DNA from: Minwuia thermotolerans
GTDB lineage: Bacteria; Pseudomonadota; Alphaproteobacteria; Minwuiales; Minwuiaceae
Length of the DNA: 64,000 bases
Assembly (NCBI RefSeq): GCF_002924445.1
Contig: NZ_PIGG01000031.1
Span: 310,001-374,000, forward strand
Reading direction: 5' to 3'
Shown piece after piece: positions 25,982-37,221 of this stretch (position 1 is the first letter of the stretch; each line of letters opens with the position of its first letter). Position numbers and translations under genes: made by a program. The notes under the pieces are model-generated. The model saw nothing but the letters and a program-made list of their open reading frames with translations, was not told the DNA's origin and searched no databases.

Positions 25982-28900
25982 TCAGCCATTCCCGCACCTT
26001 CCTTCGACGGCCTCGCGGAGGGCGCGCGCCAGCTGCTCCTTGCGATAGGGCTTGGCAAGGATGCGGGAGCGGATGGGGCCATCGCCATTGACCTCCACCA
26101 CGTGCCCCGGATAGCCGGACGTCAGCAGCACGCGGACCGCGGGAAAGCGGTGGTGGATCAGGTTGGCGAGAGCGAATCCGTCCATCCGCCCGGGCATGAT
26201 CACGTCGGAGAAGACCAGATCGAATCCCGACGGGTCGGCTTCCAGCATGTCCAGAGCCGCGTCGGCATTCGGACTCTCGCTGACGCGGTAGCCGAGGGAA
26301 GAGATCGACGCCGTGACCGCGCGGCGGAGATTGGCGTTGTCCTCCACGACCAGGATGCGCTCCCCGCTGCTGGCAGGCCCGTCGGCGGGCGCCCCTCCGG
26401 CCTGTTCAGGGAAGGCGACCTGCTGCGACAGCGCCGGCAACAGGATGCGCACATCGGCGCCGCCCCCGGGCCGGTCCAGCAGGTCCACCTGGCCGCCCGA
26501 CTGGCGTACGAAGCCATAGACCATGCTGAGCCCCAGACCCGTGCCCTGCCCCGGAGGCTTGGTGGTGAAGAAGGGTTCGAAGACCTTTTCCCGGATATCC
26601 TCGGGGATGCCAGGGCCGGTGTCGGTGACCCCGATCTCTACATACTCGCCTGGCCTGGGACCCCTGGCCGGAGCGCCAGTGGGGACTTGCAGACGCCGGG
26701 TCGTGATGGCCAGCGTGCCGCTGCCACCCATGGCGTCACGCGCGTTGGTCGCCAGATTGACAATGGAACTGTCCAGTTGCGCCGGGTCGATGCGCACCTG
26801 CGGCAGGCCGCTTTCCAGATGCACCGAAACCGTGATCGCCTCACCCAGCATCCGCCGGATCAGCTTCACCACGGCCTCTACCCGGGCATTGATGTCGGTC
26901 GGGACCGGCTGCAGCGGCTGGCGGCGTGAAAAGGCGAGCAGGCTCCGGCTGAGTTCCGCGCCACGCTCGGCCGCATCCAGCGCCGTGCTCACCAGAGTCT
27001 CCGATTCCGGACCAAGCTCGCCGGATTCCGCGATCAGGTCGAGATTGCCGATGATGACGGCAAGGTAGTTGTTGTAGTCGTGAGCGATCCCGCCACTCAG
27101 ATTGCCTATCGCCTCGATCTTGGTGGACTGGGCCAGTTCGCTCTCCATCCGCCGCCGCTCGGTGACGTCGCGCACGGCAGCCGCAGTCAACGCTTCATCG
27201 TCGGTGCCGATCGGGGCCAGGTTGATCTCGACAGGAAAGATGGAGCCGTCCTTCCGGACCGCCGCCAGACCCGGACGTTCCGCGGCCATGCGCCGGTTGC
27301 CCGGTTCCAGGGAGAAGTTCCGGCGATACCCGTCGTGGATTTCGCGGTATTCCGGCGGCACCAGCATCTCGACGGGTTGCCCGATCATCTCGCTGCGCCG
27401 CCAGCCGAACAATACTTCGGCGTGGCGGTTCGCATAGGCGACGTGGCCGTTGCCCTCCACCATGACCAGCGCGTCGGGCGCGAACTCGAACAGATCCCTG
27501 TACTTTCGGGCGTTGCTTTCCTGGGTCATCTGGGCGCCCACGGCCACGGCGAACAGCTTCAGCGCCGAGACCGTGAATGCGGTGTCGGTCAGCGGCGTTC
27601 GGAACATGACGAAGATGTTGCCGAAGGTTTCTCCCCTTTCGTTCACCAGAGCCGCGGCTGCATAGGAACGCATGCCGAGTTCCCGAGCTACCGCGAAGTC
27701 CGGATAGCGCTCCGCGAGCCCGTCCTCGATCAGCAGGACGTCCCCGGCCTCTCCCGAAAGCAGTTCGGCGCAGGGCGTACCGCGGGTGGCGAAAACCGCG
27801 TCCGGCTCGGCCATTCCGTCGCGCACCATGGCTACGGTACGGATTTTCGTCCGATCTCGGCCGGTGACCCTGGCGACAGTGGCGGCGTCCGCACCCAGCA
27901 GCTCGGCAAGGCGCTGCGCGGCGGCGCGCGGATACTCGGCGCCAGTCAGCCGGGCCAGATCGACCGACAGGGTTTCCATCACCTCTTCGGTCCGTTTGCG
28001 CGCGGAGATGTCGGTGACCGCGCCAATGAACCCCGCCGGCCCCGGTCCCCCGTTGCGGATCGGGACAGCCTGCCCGATGACCCAGGTGGTCCCGCCGTCA
28101 AGCCGGCAGTAGCGATATTCCTCCTGGAAACCCCCGCCTGTCTCGATGGCGCTCTGCCAGGCAGCATCGATTCGGGTACGGTCGTCCGGATGAACGCCGG
28201 CCAGCCAGCCACGCCCGTTCGACTCCTCTTCAGTCAGACCCGTAAGCGCCTGCCAGAGCGCATTGGTAACCTGGCAGTTGCCTTCCACGTCCGTACGGAA
28301 GACGCCGACAGGCGCCACCTCTACCAGCGAGGCGAACAGGCGGTCCTTCTCGGCGGCCTCCTCTCGAGCGCGTCGCACTTCCGTGACGTCGTCATGGGTG
28401 ATGACGACGCGCAACGGGCCGTCCGAGGTGAACCGGCTGACCCGGCAGAGAAACCAGAATGTGCCTTCCGGCGCGGCGCAGGGATACTCCATGGAGAAGG
28501 TTTCGCGCGCGCCGCGGATAACCTCCCTGATGCCCTGGGCGGCGGTCCGCGCATAGACCGCATCGTCGCCATCGGCGCTGGCGGCTTGATCGCATATCTC
28601 CAGGTAGTTCCGATCGTGTGTCGGCGCCGTCAGCCCGCGGCTGCTTCCGAAATCACGCCGGGCAGCGTTGGAACTGACGATGCGGCCGTTCTCGTCCAGC
28701 ACCGCGACATTTGCGCCGATGGAATCGAGAATGCCGCGGCTGAACCGCTCGCTTTCGACAAGCTGCGCCGTGCGCCGCTCCACGCGCCGCTCCAGTTCCG
28801 CATTCATGTCGCGCATCATCCGCTCGGCTTCCCGGCGCTCGGTGATGTCGATCGTGTGGACCAGGACAAGATTCGGCGGCGCATATGAGAAGGTGAACTC

Positions 28901-29962
28901 GATGCGGCGCAGCCCGGCTCTCCGGCGCGGGCGGTAGTCGCACTCGCGACGCTTCGCCTCGCCCGTGCGCAGACAGGCCAGCACTTCCTGGGTCAGGTCC
29001 GGCCGGTCGGCGAAGACCCGCTCCGGCGACAGACCGACCAGCGAGGAGACGCCGCCCTCCGTCGCCTCCAGCGCCGCTTCGTTGTAATCGATCAGGGCGC
29101 CTTCGCCGCCGTCGAACCGGAAGACGTAGACCGGATGCGGCGTGTGGCGGAACTGCGCCTGAAAGCGCGCCTCGCTCTCGCGCAGCAGCTCGTCCGCGCG
29201 CCGTTCCTCGGTGATGTCCTCCCAGTAACCCTCGATGAACAGGAATTCCCCGTCCTCATCACGCACCGACCAGATGTTCTGACGTGCCCACCGGCGCTCA
29301 CGTCCGCGATGGCGGTAGACCTCGCATTCGAAGCCCTCGACCTGCCCCGTCGACATGACCTGCTCCACGACGCGCAGGCGGTCATCGGCGTTGACATAGA
29401 TTTCGGCGCCGATATCGCCCACGGCATCAAGCAATTCCTGCTCACTGTCATAGCCGTGGAACCGCCACGCGGCGGGATTTGCCGAAAGGAACCTGCCATC
29501 GGGCAGGGTGCGGATGAACGGCGTGAAGGAGCGGTCCAGCAGCCGGTCGCGCGACTGGTGCAGCTCCCGTTGCAGGCGAGCCTTGCGCAGCGCTGTCGCA
29601 ATGGTTGCGTGAACCTCGCGTTCCTCGAAGGGCTTGACCAGGTAGCCGAAGGGCTCGGTCTCCATCGCCCGGCGCACCAGGGCGTCGTCGGAATAGGCGC
29701 TGAGAAAGACGACAGGCGTACCCGAGGTGCGCCGCAACTCCAGCGCCACATCGACGCCCGACATCTCGCCGGCCAGCGAGATGTCCATCAGCACCACGTC
29801 CGGTTCCGCCGCCGGGATCATCGCCAGCGCTTCCTCGCCCTTTCGGGCGGCGCCGACCACGTCGTAGCCCAGCCGCTGCAGGCGATCCTGGATCTCCATG
29901 GAGATCAGCGCCTCGTCCTCGACGACGAAGATGCGGCCGCTGGTCCTGCTCAACGCCGGCAC
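25982..29962 (-). CDS. cytoplasmic hybrid histidine kinase, REC-PAS(4)-GAF-PAS-HisKA-HATPase-REC
   Basis: 1326 residues without membrane segments. In order: receiver (10-125, phospho-acceptor Asp60 in [14 protein letters not shown], Lys110 in YLVKPFEE); four PAS domains (about 145-640); GAF (about 645-800); a fifth PAS (about 805-930); HisKA with the His near 959 in [12 protein letters not shown]; HATPase with [24 protein letters not shown] and [12 protein letters not shown]; and a C-terminal receiver with Asp near 1251 in VFSDVIMPG. It overlaps the upstream eight-PAS kinase gene by 13 bases, so the two are made together. It probably integrates several intracellular cues; ligands cannot be named. 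Confidence 0.93.
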   Translation of the reverse strand: MPALSRTSGRIFVVEDEALISMEIQDRLQRLGYDVVGAARKGEEALAMIPAAEPDVVLMDISLAGEMSGVDVALELRRTSGTPVVFLSAYSDDALVRRAMETEPFGYLVKPFEEREVHATIATALRKARLQRELHQSRDRLLDRSFTPFIRTLPDGRFLSANPAAWRFHGYDSEQELLDAVGDIGAEIYVNADDRLRVVEQVMSTGQVEGFECEVYRHRGRERRWARQNIWSVRDEDGEFLFIEGYWEDITEERRADELLRESEARFQAQFRHTPHPVYVFRFDGGEGALIDYNEAALEATEGGVSSLVGLSPERVFADRPDLTQEVLACLRTGEAKRRECDYRPRRRAGLRRIEFTFSYAPPNLVLVHTIDITERREAERMMRDMNAELERRVERRTAQLVESERFSRGILDSIGANVAVLDENGRIVSSNAARRDFGSSRGLTAPTHDRNYLEICDQAASADGDDAVYARTAAQGIREVIRGARETFSMEYPCAAPEGTFWFLCRVSRFTSDGPLRVVITHDDVTEVRRAREEAAEKDRLFASLVEVAPVGVFRTDVEGNCQVTNALWQALTGLTEEESNGRGWLAGVHPDDRTRIDAAWQSAIETGGGFQEEYRYCRLDGGTTWVIGQAVPIRNGGPGPAGFIGAVTDISARKRTEEVMETLSVDLARLTGAEYPRAAAQRLAELLGADAATVARVTGRDRTKIRTVAMVRDGMAEPDAVFATRGTPCAELLSGEAGDVLLIEDGLAERYPDFAVARELGMRSYAAAALVNERGETFGNIFVMFRTPLTDTAFTVSALKLFAVAVGAQMTQESNARKYRDLFEFAPDALVMVEGNGHVAYANRHAEVLFGWRRSEMIGQPVEMLVPPEYREIHDGYRRNFSLEPGNRRMAAERPGLAAVRKDGSIFPVEINLAPIGTDDEALTAAAVRDVTERRRMESELAQSTKIEAIGNLSGGIAHDYNNYLAVIIGNLDLIAESGELGPESETLVSTALDAAERGAELSRSLLAFSRRQPLQPVPTDINARVEAVVKLIRRMLGEAITVSVHLESGLPQVRIDPAQLDSSIVNLATNARDAMGGSGTLAITTRRLQVPTGAPARGPRPGEYVEIGVTDTGPGIPEDIREKVFEPFFTTKPPGQGTGLGLSMVYGFVRQSGGQVDLLDRPGGGADVRILLPALSQQVAFPEQAGGAPADGPASSGERILVVEDNANLRRAVTASISSLGYRVSESPNADAALDMLEADPSGFDLVFSDVIMPGRMDGFALANLIHHRFPAVRVLLTSGYPGHVVEVNGDGPIRSRILAKPYRKEQLARALREAVEGRCGNG

Positions 29963-32900
29963 TCCTTCAGCGGAAAGGTGACAGTGACGTGGACGCCGGT
30001 GCCCGCGCTCGTCGTCAGCACCCCGTCGATCTGCTCGACGAGAGCATGGACAACACGCCAGCCGAAGGACTCGCTCTGCGCCGGGTCGAGGCCCTCGGCC
30101 AGGCCGACGCCGTCGTCGGAGACGACCATCTCGCCGGTTCCGTCCCCACTGTCGAAGGTGACGGATATGCTGCCCGCCCGACCGCCTGGGAAGGCGTACT
30201 TGAACGCATTGGAGACGAGTTCCGTCACCACCATGCCGAGCGGCAGGGCGATCTCGATCGGCAGCAGAACGGCATCGCCGCCGACATGCAATGAGATGTC
30301 GGGGTTGCGGCTGCGGTACACACGCGCCAGCTCGGCGGTGAGCGAGGTCGCGTACTCTGCGAAATCGACCTCCGCCAGGTCGGATGAGCGATAGAGGCGC
30401 TCATGGACCAGAACCATCGCGTTCAACCGATTGCGGATGTCCTGCAGACCGGCGACGCTTTTCGCATCGGTCAGTCCCTGACCCTGAAAATAGAGCAGGC
30501 TGGAGATGATCTGGAGGTTGTTCTTGACCCGGTGATGGATCTCCCGAAGCAGGACTTCCTTCTCGTGAAGGGAGGATTCGAGTTCAGCCTGGGCCTTGCG
30601 CAGCTCGGTGACGTCCTGCACCGTGCCACGCGTCAGTTGCGGTGCCCCGTCCTTGCCGTAGACGGTTTCACCGCGCTCCTCGACCCACTTGACGCGACCG
30701 TCGGACAACAGAATGCGGTGCACGAGCTGGTAGGGCTTACCCTGCTCGACTGCGTCCCAGTAGGCTTGGTGGACCATGTCCCGGTCTTCGGGGTGGAGAT
30801 AGGAGAGGAAGCTCTCGTAACTGACCTCCGTCTCGGCCGGGTCGGCTTCGAATATCCGGAAAATCTCGTCCGACCAGGCGAGCCTATTGGTGCGGATGTC
30901 CAGAACCCACGAACCCAGCCGGGCGATGCGCTGCGCTTCGTTGAGCCTGTCGACCAGTTCCCGCACCGCTTCCTCGGCCTGATGCTGTTCGGTTATATCC
31001 TGCACCGTGCCGCGGGATTTCAGGGGTTCGCCGTTCTCGCCATAAAGGGTTTCGGCCCGCTGCTGCACCCATTTTACGCGCCCGTCCGGCATCACCAGGC
31101 GGTGCACGGCCGCGTAGGGCTGCCGTTCCCGCACAGAGGTCTCGTAGAGGTCGCGTACACGCTGCCGGTCGTCCGGATGGATCGTCTTCAGGAATTCTTC
31201 GTAGGTCGGCGGGGTCGTCCCGGCCTCGACCTCGCGGATGCGGTAATTCTCTTCCGACCAATTCAGCTGACCGCTGGGGATATCCAGTTCCCAGGACCCC
31301 AGCCGGCCGATCCGTTGGGCCTCGCGCAGCCTGTCGGCCAGTTCCTCCACCGCGATTGCCGCCTCCTTCGATTCCGTGATGTCCTGCATGGTGCCGCGCG
31401 TCAGGAGCGGGGCGCCGCTGTCGTCGAACAGGGTTTCGCCCTGGGCGCTGATCCAGCGGACGCCACCGCCGGGTAGCACGATCCGGTGCCTGATCTCGAA
31501 CGGCGCCGCCGTCTCGATCGCCCGGGTGAAACTGCCGAAGACCTGCTTCTTGTCCTCGGGATGGACCGCGCGTGCGAACGCTTCAACCTCGTTGATCTTC
31601 GCATCCCGCGGGAAGCCGAAAAGGTGCTTGAGCTCATCGGACCAGAGCCATCTCGATCGCGCATGATCGTACTCCCAGGAGCCCACACGTGCGATGCGTT
31701 GGGCCTGGGTCAGGCGATCCTCGCTGCGCGCATGCGCGCGCTCAGCGAGTTTCTGGGGTGTGATGTCGACCACGGTCGACATGATCGCCCGCTGACCGTC
31801 CCAATCGATGTCGGCGGCCTGGCTCAGCAGCCAGACGGGCGAGCCGTCCTTACGCCGGCCGAGAAACTCCTGAACCGGCGGGTTCCTTTGTCCTTTCATT
31901 CGCCGCCGGCGCAGCGCCGCCACACGTTCGACTTCCGTATCGTCGAGGATCGCGTCGAGACTCTTCAGTTCGAGGACATCGTCAGCCGACCTGTAGCCGA
32001 GCATCGCGGCAGCCTGCGGGCTGGCATAGAGCGGACGGTGGTCGAGACCGTAAACGAGGATTCCCATCGTGCCGCTCTCCACGAGGCCGCGGAAGCGCTT
32101 CTCGCTGACCGCGACCGCGCGTTCGCTTTCGACGCGATCCGTGATGTCGTTCGCCGCGCCGCGATAGCCGTTGAAGTTGCCTGCGGCGTCGAAGATCGGA
32201 CGGCCATTGCACAGCAGGTGGCGGATCACGCCGGCTGGATCGCAGATGGTCAGCGGCATGTCGCGATAGGCTTCGTGCGCCTTGATCCTGTCGTGAATGG
32301 CGTCCCATTCCGCCTTCTGGGTCTCCGACATACCGGACGGTTGCAGCCTGTTGTAGGGCATCCCCAGCGCATCGCCTGCATTGATGCTCGAAATCTCGGT
32401 GCGCCCTGTGGCGACGAAGCTGACCCGGAGATCCGAATCCAGCTCCCACAGCCAGTCAGAGGATTGTTCGGCGAGATCGCGGAAGCGCCGCTCGTTGTAG
32501 CGGAGTGCGTTCTGGATCAGGTGCTGCTCCGAGACGTCGCGCATGATGCCTTCCAGGGCGACGATTTCGCCGTCCTTTCCCGGAACCGCCGTGCTTGACT
32601 GCTCGATCCAGCGCACGCCGCCGACAGGGTCGACAATGCGGTAACTGAGCCGCGGCGCGACTTTCCCGGCGCGGATGTTGGCCCATTCGCGTTCGAAATA
32701 GTCCACCGAGTCCGGATGGATGATCCGCGGAATCAACTCCGGATCTTCGATGAAGTCATCGGGATCGTAGCCAAGGGTTTGCGCCGCAGAGGGGCTTACA
32801 TAGGTAAACTGCCCGGAGGGGACCGACATTCGGAAGAAGGTGTCCTGGGCATTTTCGACGAGGCTGCGGAAGCGCATCTCGCTTTCTTCCAGTTCCCGGC

Positions 32901-33675
32901 GGGTGCGGATACGCTCGGACACGTCGACACCGGAGCCTACGAGGCCGACGATGCGGTCGTGCTCGTCGCGATAGGGCGCAAAGACGATCTCAAGGGTCGC
33001 GAACTCGTTCTCGCGCAGCCGCGTCAGGAATTCGTCGCGTACCGTCATGCCGGTTGCCGCCTGCGCCAGAGCGTTCCGCAACTGCTCCATCGCCCCCGGC
33101 GACCAGGACCACCACCAGGTCTCCCAGAACGGCTTCCCGATCACGTCCTCACGTTCGAGGCCTGAGACTTCGAGCGGCAGCCGGTTCGCCTCGACCACGG
33201 TGCCCTTCAGATCGAACAGCCCGATATAGGAAGCCAGGCTGTCCAGCAGGCCCTTGAAACGCTTCAACTCGGCCGCGCTCATCGCCCGGTCCGCCTCACG
33301 CGCCGTGACATCGACGCCGATCGCCATCAGGACCCGCTCACCGTCCTTTCCCTCGGGCAGAGTGGTGTCGGACCACTCGATCATCCGTTCGCGGCCATCC
33401 GCGGTCAGTATGGCGTTGACGTTGCCGCGGGTGGGTTCCTTGCCGTTCCAACCCTGACGGAAGAGCGCACGGACTCTGTCGCGCTCTCGGGCCGGAACGA
33501 ATGTGTCGAACCAGTCGCGGCCGCGGACCTCGTCAAGGCCCAACCCCGACAAGCGCTCCAGAAAGGGGTTGATGTAGTCGATACGACCGTCCGCCTTCAG
33601 CACCACGACAATCGCGGGCAGTTCGGTCAGCAACGACGTCGAGAAGCCGCCTCTCCCCTGCTTCGCCCAACTCAT
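29950..33675 (-). CDS. cytoplasmic sensor kinase with eight PAS domains and HisKA_2/HATPase
   Basis: 1241 residues from the ATG at 33675; a TTG at 33774 would extend it but adds only a basic stretch. Eight successive PAS/PAC units can be counted, each ending in a D(I/V)T or D(V/M)S motif such as VDVTAREAD, RDVSEQHL and QDITEQHQ. The last three share the RIGRLGSWELDI opening and look like recent duplications. The kinase part has VLLREIHHRVKNNLQIISSLL (His near 1046), the HisKA_2 family mark, then VVTELVSNAFKYAFPGG and SDDGVGLAEG. There is no membrane segment. It overlaps the hybrid kinase gene downstream by 13 bases. Confidence 0.92.
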   Translation of the reverse strand: MSWAKQGRGGFSTSLLTELPAIVVVLKADGRIDYINPFLERLSGLGLDEVRGRDWFDTFVPARERDRVRALFRQGWNGKEPTRGNVNAILTADGRERMIEWSDTTLPEGKDGERVLMAIGVDVTAREADRAMSAAELKRFKGLLDSLASYIGLFDLKGTVVEANRLPLEVSGLEREDVIGKPFWETWWWSWSPGAMEQLRNALAQAATGMTVRDEFLTRLRENEFATLEIVFAPYRDEHDRIVGLVGSGVDVSERIRTRRELEESEMRFRSLVENAQDTFFRMSVPSGQFTYVSPSAAQTLGYDPDDFIEDPELIPRIIHPDSVDYFEREWANIRAGKVAPRLSYRIVDPVGGVRWIEQSSTAVPGKDGEIVALEGIMRDVSEQHLIQNALRYNERRFRDLAEQSSDWLWELDSDLRVSFVATGRTEISSINAGDALGMPYNRLQPSGMSETQKAEWDAIHDRIKAHEAYRDMPLTICDPAGVIRHLLCNGRPIFDAAGNFNGYRGAANDITDRVESERAVAVSEKRFRGLVESGTMGILVYGLDHRPLYASPQAAAMLGYRSADDVLELKSLDAILDDTEVERVAALRRRRMKGQRNPPVQEFLGRRKDGSPVWLLSQAADIDWDGQRAIMSTVVDITPQKLAERAHARSEDRLTQAQRIARVGSWEYDHARSRWLWSDELKHLFGFPRDAKINEVEAFARAVHPEDKKQVFGSFTRAIETAAPFEIRHRIVLPGGGVRWISAQGETLFDDSGAPLLTRGTMQDITESKEAAIAVEELADRLREAQRIGRLGSWELDIPSGQLNWSEENYRIREVEAGTTPPTYEEFLKTIHPDDRQRVRDLYETSVRERQPYAAVHRLVMPDGRVKWVQQRAETLYGENGEPLKSRGTVQDITEQHQAEEAVRELVDRLNEAQRIARLGSWVLDIRTNRLAWSDEIFRIFEADPAETEVSYESFLSYLHPEDRDMVHQAYWDAVEQGKPYQLVHRILLSDGRVKWVEERGETVYGKDGAPQLTRGTVQDVTELRKAQAELESSLHEKEVLLREIHHRVKNNLQIISSLLYFQGQGLTDAKSVAGLQDIRNRLNAMVLVHERLYRSSDLAEVDFAEYATSLTAELARVYRSRNPDISLHVGGDAVLLPIEIALPLGMVVTELVSNAFKYAFPGGRAGSISVTFDSGDGTGEMVVSDDGVGLAEGLDPAQSESFGWRVVHALVEQIDGVLTTSAGTGVHVTVTFPLKECRR

Positions 33676-33891
33676 GCGTTTCCGCACCTGGCGCCGACGG
33701 CCGAGGGCCGGCGTCTTTCGGCCGGTGGGGAAGGAGGATATGGCTGGTGAACGGGGCACATTGGACAAATGCAATCAACGACACACTCTATACTACGCAG
33801 CGGCTGTGTGCATTCGGGCGGCAAACTTGTCGCACTGGCGCTTCCGGACACGCGGCTGCCGCCGTCCGGAGATGCCCGGCATTTCCCATGC

Positions 33892-35151
33892 TCAATCCTT
33901 CCTGCCGAGGAAGCTGTCGATCTCGGTGCGGAGCCGTTCTGCATTACGGGACAGCTCACCGGCGGCGTCGAGGACCTGCCGGGCTGATTCTCCCGTTGAG
34001 AGCGTGGCCTGAGAGACCGTCTCGATGTTCTTCGTGACATCCTCTGTACCCGTCGCAGCTTCCTGGACGTTGCGTGCAATGTCGTCGGTCGCCGTGCGTT
34101 GCTGTTCCATGCCCACCGAGACCGAGTTCGAAATCTCCGACATCTTCCGGATGGTGCCGGAAACGTCGTCCAGCGACTTCACCGCCCCCTCTGAACCGGA
34201 CTGGATGGCCTCTATCTGCCTGGTGATCTGTTCGGTGGCGCCGGCGGTCTGGCCGGCGAGCTGCTTGACCTCGTTGGCAACGACGGCGAAGCGCTTCCCT
34301 GCCTCCCCGGCGCGGGCGGCCTCGATCGTGGCGTTGAGCGCCAGGAGATTGGTCTGCGCGGCGATGTTGTTGATCAGTTCGACGATCTCGCCGATCTTGC
34401 TGGCGGTTTCCGCCAGTTTCGCCATGACCGAGCCGGTCTGTTCCGCTTCCTCCACGGCCATCGTGGCGATCTTCGCGGACTCAGCCACCTGGCCGGTGAT
34501 CTCGGCGATGGAAGCGGCCAGTTCCTCCGTGGCCGAGGCAACAGTGTGAACGTTCATCGATGCCTGCTGCGATGACGCGGCGACCACGGAGCAGCGCTCC
34601 GAGGAGCTGTTCGCCGCATCGGACAGTCCGGTCGCAGTCGAATCCAGCTCCGTGGCGGCGGAGGCCACGATGTCAACGACCTCCTTCACGCGGTTCGCCA
34701 TTTCCACCTGGTCGGTGATGACGGACCACGAGAGCATCGGGCCCGCATAGCCGCCGTCCGCGTCCCGGATCGCCGACACCTTCAGATCGAGATGCTCGTC
34801 ACCCAGGCGAATGCGCGCCTTCCATGGCAGGTTCGCAGGATCCCTCAGGATACGCCGCTGATGCTCGGGGTTCTTGTGGAAGACATCGATCGACGCGCCG
34901 ACAAGCTGGTCGGCCTTGATGGAGACCAGGTGCTCCAGCCGACGGAGAGTTTCCAGACTGGTCCTGCTGGCGTAGGTGACCGTGAAGTTTTCCGGCTCGC
35001 ACATCATCACGTTCAGCGGCAGGGCATCGAGCATCTGGCGGTAGCGGTCGCGTTCGGCCTTGACCGTTTCGTAGTCCTCGACCGGCTCCGGATCAGCCGG
35101 CGGACGGCCGGCGCCGCCCTTCGCGCCGCGGCGGTAAATCATGTTCAGCAT
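33892..35151 (-). CDS. soluble methyl-accepting chemotaxis protein with PAS domain
   Basis: 419 residues. The start is the ATG at 35151, with AAGGAG ten bases upstream. A PAS-like sensor (35-150: [25 protein letters not shown]) is followed directly by the signalling domain. The hairpin tip is the canonical [40 protein letters not shown]. There is no HAMP domain and no membrane helix, so it is a cytoplasmic receptor. No che genes are in the window. It lies between the kinase block and a NarL-type regulator, all on the minus strand. Confidence 0.93.
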   Translation of the reverse strand: MLNMIYRRGAKGGAGRPPADPEPVEDYETVKAERDRYRQMLDALPLNVMMCEPENFTVTYASRTSLETLRRLEHLVSIKADQLVGASIDVFHKNPEHQRRILRDPANLPWKARIRLGDEHLDLKVSAIRDADGGYAGPMLSWSVITDQVEMANRVKEVVDIVASAATELDSTATGLSDAANSSSERCSVVAASSQQASMNVHTVASATEELAASIAEITGQVAESAKIATMAVEEAEQTGSVMAKLAETASKIGEIVELINNIAAQTNLLALNATIEAARAGEAGKRFAVVANEVKQLAGQTAGATEQITRQIEAIQSGSEGAVKSLDDVSGTIRKMSEISNSVSVGMEQQRTATDDIARNVQEAATGTEDVTKNIETVSQATLSTGESARQVLDAAGELSRNAERLRTEIDSFLGRKD

Positions 35152-35293
35152 GACGGGCTCCTTCGACCTGATTTTCCATGTCGAAGAATGTCCCGCCCCG
35201 ATGACGCTGAAAATTTGCCAGAGGACCTATCGGGACACCGGACTTGCGCCTATGCCCATCGGCCTAGGGAAGTGCGCCGGTCGGGCATGACGT

Positions 35294-36007
35294 CTATGTC
35301 CCGGGTTCGCTTCCCAATCCGTACCGGTCGCGGGCGATGGCGATGGCCTCGGTGCGGTTGGTGGCGCCGAGGGCGTCGAGGATGTTGGAGACGTGAATCT
35401 TGACCGTGCCGACGGACAGGCCGAGTTCGTAGGCAATCTGCTTGTTGGCCTTGCCCAGCGCGATCATGCGCAGCACGTCGACCTGCCTGGGCGTGAGCGG
35501 CAGAGCCGGAGACGCCGCCGGCGCCGGGCCGCCCGTCCCGCCCTCCTCGTGCATGGACTCCAGCGCAGTCAGCGGCACGTAGACACCGCCGTCGAGCACG
35601 AGGCGGATGGCGGCCATCAGAGTATGGCCGTCGGCGCTCTTCGGAATGAAACCGTCCGCGAGATCGGGCAATATACTGCGCACGATCTGCGCGCTCTCCA
35701 GCGCCGAAAAGACAAGGACCCTTGTCTGGGGGCAACGGGCGCGCAGCATCTGCAGTTCCCTGCGCCACTCGCCGTCCGGCATCTTCAGATCAGTGATCAC
35801 CAGGTCGGGCGGCCCGCCTTCGGAATACACGCCCTCCAGGCAGCGATAACAATCGGCCTCCACAATCTCGGCGTCCGGATAGGCCTGGGAAAGCCGCAAT
35901 GTCAGCCCCAGACGCACCATCTCATGGTCGTCGGCGACGATCAGTCTCATCCTGTGGGTTCTTTGGCCGGCCCCGGCCCCGGCAGGGTGCGGCATCATCG
36001 CAGACAT
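35294..36007 (-). CDS. NarL/FixJ-type response regulator
   Basis: 237 residues. The receiver has DD pocket RLIVADDHEM, phospho-acceptor Asp73 in VITDLKMPDGE, and Lys123 in FIPKSADG. A Pro/Ala linker leads to a LuxR-type helix-turn-helix (LTPRQVDVLRMIALGKANKQIAYELGLSVGTVKIHVSNIL). The ATG at 36007 has AGGGGG six bases upstream; the ATG at 35950 (MRLIVADDHEM) is an alternative that removes a 19-residue tail. It is divergent from the short kinase at 36390, a possible partner. Confidence 0.92.
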   Translation of the reverse strand: MSAMMPHPAGAGAGQRTHRMRLIVADDHEMVRLGLTLRLSQAYPDAEIVEADCYRCLEGVYSEGGPPDLVITDLKMPDGEWRRELQMLRARCPQTRVLVFSALESAQIVRSILPDLADGFIPKSADGHTLMAAIRLVLDGGVYVPLTALESMHEEGGTGGPAPAASPALPLTPRQVDVLRMIALGKANKQIAYELGLSVGTVKIHVSNILDALGATNRTEAIAIARDRYGLGSEPGT

Positions 36008-36389
36008 AGATTGCCCCCTGCAGCCCTCGGCTTGGTCTTGTTCATTCCGAGCATCCAGACATCCATGATGATGATTCTATACTTGGATGAACAGGTCGTT
36101 AACCCTGTCCGCCAAAGATTTCGCCCTTCGATTGTCTTCCATCTTGAACGCGGATCCTTGCAACTCCTCAACGGACTGGCGGTCGTTTTCGATGAATCGG
36201 CTTGCGGGCAACGGACGACAGTTTGCATGAGGACATATATCCAGTTTCAGAGGCGACGACGCGAAGACTCTTTGCCAGAATACGCAACGCTCCGGCCGCG
36301 CGAACGCCCGCTTCGTACGCTGCCGGTCGGGGCGCGGTTCACCGGTCCGTCCATGTCAGGCGGCGGCGTTCAGGGATCGGCAAAGCAGC
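36008..36389. other. intergenic region between NarL-type regulator and short kinase
   Basis: About 380 bases of lower GC content (notably 36055-36240) between divergent genes. It should contain both promoters. No open frame here has a credible start or family resemblance, and no repeat or RNA element was recognised. Confidence 0.5.
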
Positions 36390-37124
36390 GTGAAAGAAGG
36401 CATGCACAAGCAATTCAACGAGTCACGTCTCCTGGCCGCGGCCGGCCACGACCTGCGTCAGCCATTGCAGGCGATGCAGTTGTTCGCCAGTACGCTGTCC
36501 GCTTCGCCCATGGAGATGTGCAGGGAGATCGGCCGCAACATCGAGTGCTCGGCGCGCGAATTGGGCTACATGTTCGACGTTCTCTTCGACATGTCGAAGC
36601 TGGAAACGGGCGCCATCGAGCCGGAAATTGTCTCGACGCCGCTCGCCGCAGTGGTCGGACAGGTGCTGGACGAAATCGGTCCGGCGCTGACGGACCGTGG
36701 CGTGGCGTTGCGCGCCGAATTGCCGGAGGTGTGCGCCTTCACGGACGGCGCGCTGCTGGGCCGAATGCTGCACCATTTGTTGCAGAACGTCGCCGTTCAT
36801 GCGCCGAGCGGGGATGCGGTGGTGCGCGCCGGGATCGAGAACGGACGCCTGACTCTCTGCGTCGAGGACGACGGTCCCGGTATTCCCGCGGCAATGCGCC
36901 AGGCTGTATTCGAGCCCTTCATGCAGGCGCCGCAGGAAGGTGAACGTCCGCAGGGGCTGGGACTCGGACTGACCGTCGTCCGCCGGCTGGCGGATCTGTT
37001 GGGACATGAGGTCGTCCTCGGCTCTGGACCCGGCCGTGGCGCGCAGGTTCGGGTGATCCTGGGCGCAGATGAGGCGATGGCGAGAAGTCCCGGCGAGCTT
37101 CTTTCAGCTCCAACGTCCCAGTGA
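36390..37124 (+). CDS. short sensor histidine kinase without a sensor domain
   Basis: 244 residues from a GTG at 36390 (or an ATG at 36402). HisKA box LLAAAGHDLRQPLQAMQLF with His20, then a HATPase domain: N box LHHLLQNVAVHAPSG, G1 CVEDDGPGIPAAM, F box FEPFMQAP and G2 GLGLGLTVVRRLADL. The H-D-L-R-Q-P-L signature is typical of kinases paired with NarL-type regulators, and one is encoded divergently next door. No input domain precedes it, so it may be a degraded longer kinase or depend on a partner. Confidence 0.88.
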   Translation: MKEGMHKQFNESRLLAAAGHDLRQPLQAMQLFASTLSASPMEMCREIGRNIECSARELGYMFDVLFDMSKLETGAIEPEIVSTPLAAVVGQVLDEIGPALTDRGVALRAELPEVCAFTDGALLGRMLHHLLQNVAVHAPSGDAVVRAGIENGRLTLCVEDDGPGIPAAMRQAVFEPFMQAPQEGERPQGLGLGLTVVRRLADLLGHEVVLGSGPGRGAQVRVILGADEAMARSPGELLSAPTSQ

Positions 37125-37183
37125 TGAGCCCCCCTGAACGCGGCATGGCTGATTGCTGGCAGAATCCGGCACCCGGAGGGGCT

Positions 37184-37207
37184 GGGGCGCGGCCAAAAGG
37201 TCGCCCC
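37184..37207. terminator. possible bidirectional terminator hairpin
   Basis: GGGGCG and CGCCCC flank an imperfect inner stem and an AAAA loop between the convergent stops of the short kinase (37124) and the giant adhesin (37222). There is no clear T-run, so confidence is low. Confidence 0.3.
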
Positions 37208-37221
37208 GTCCGGCCTGTCCC

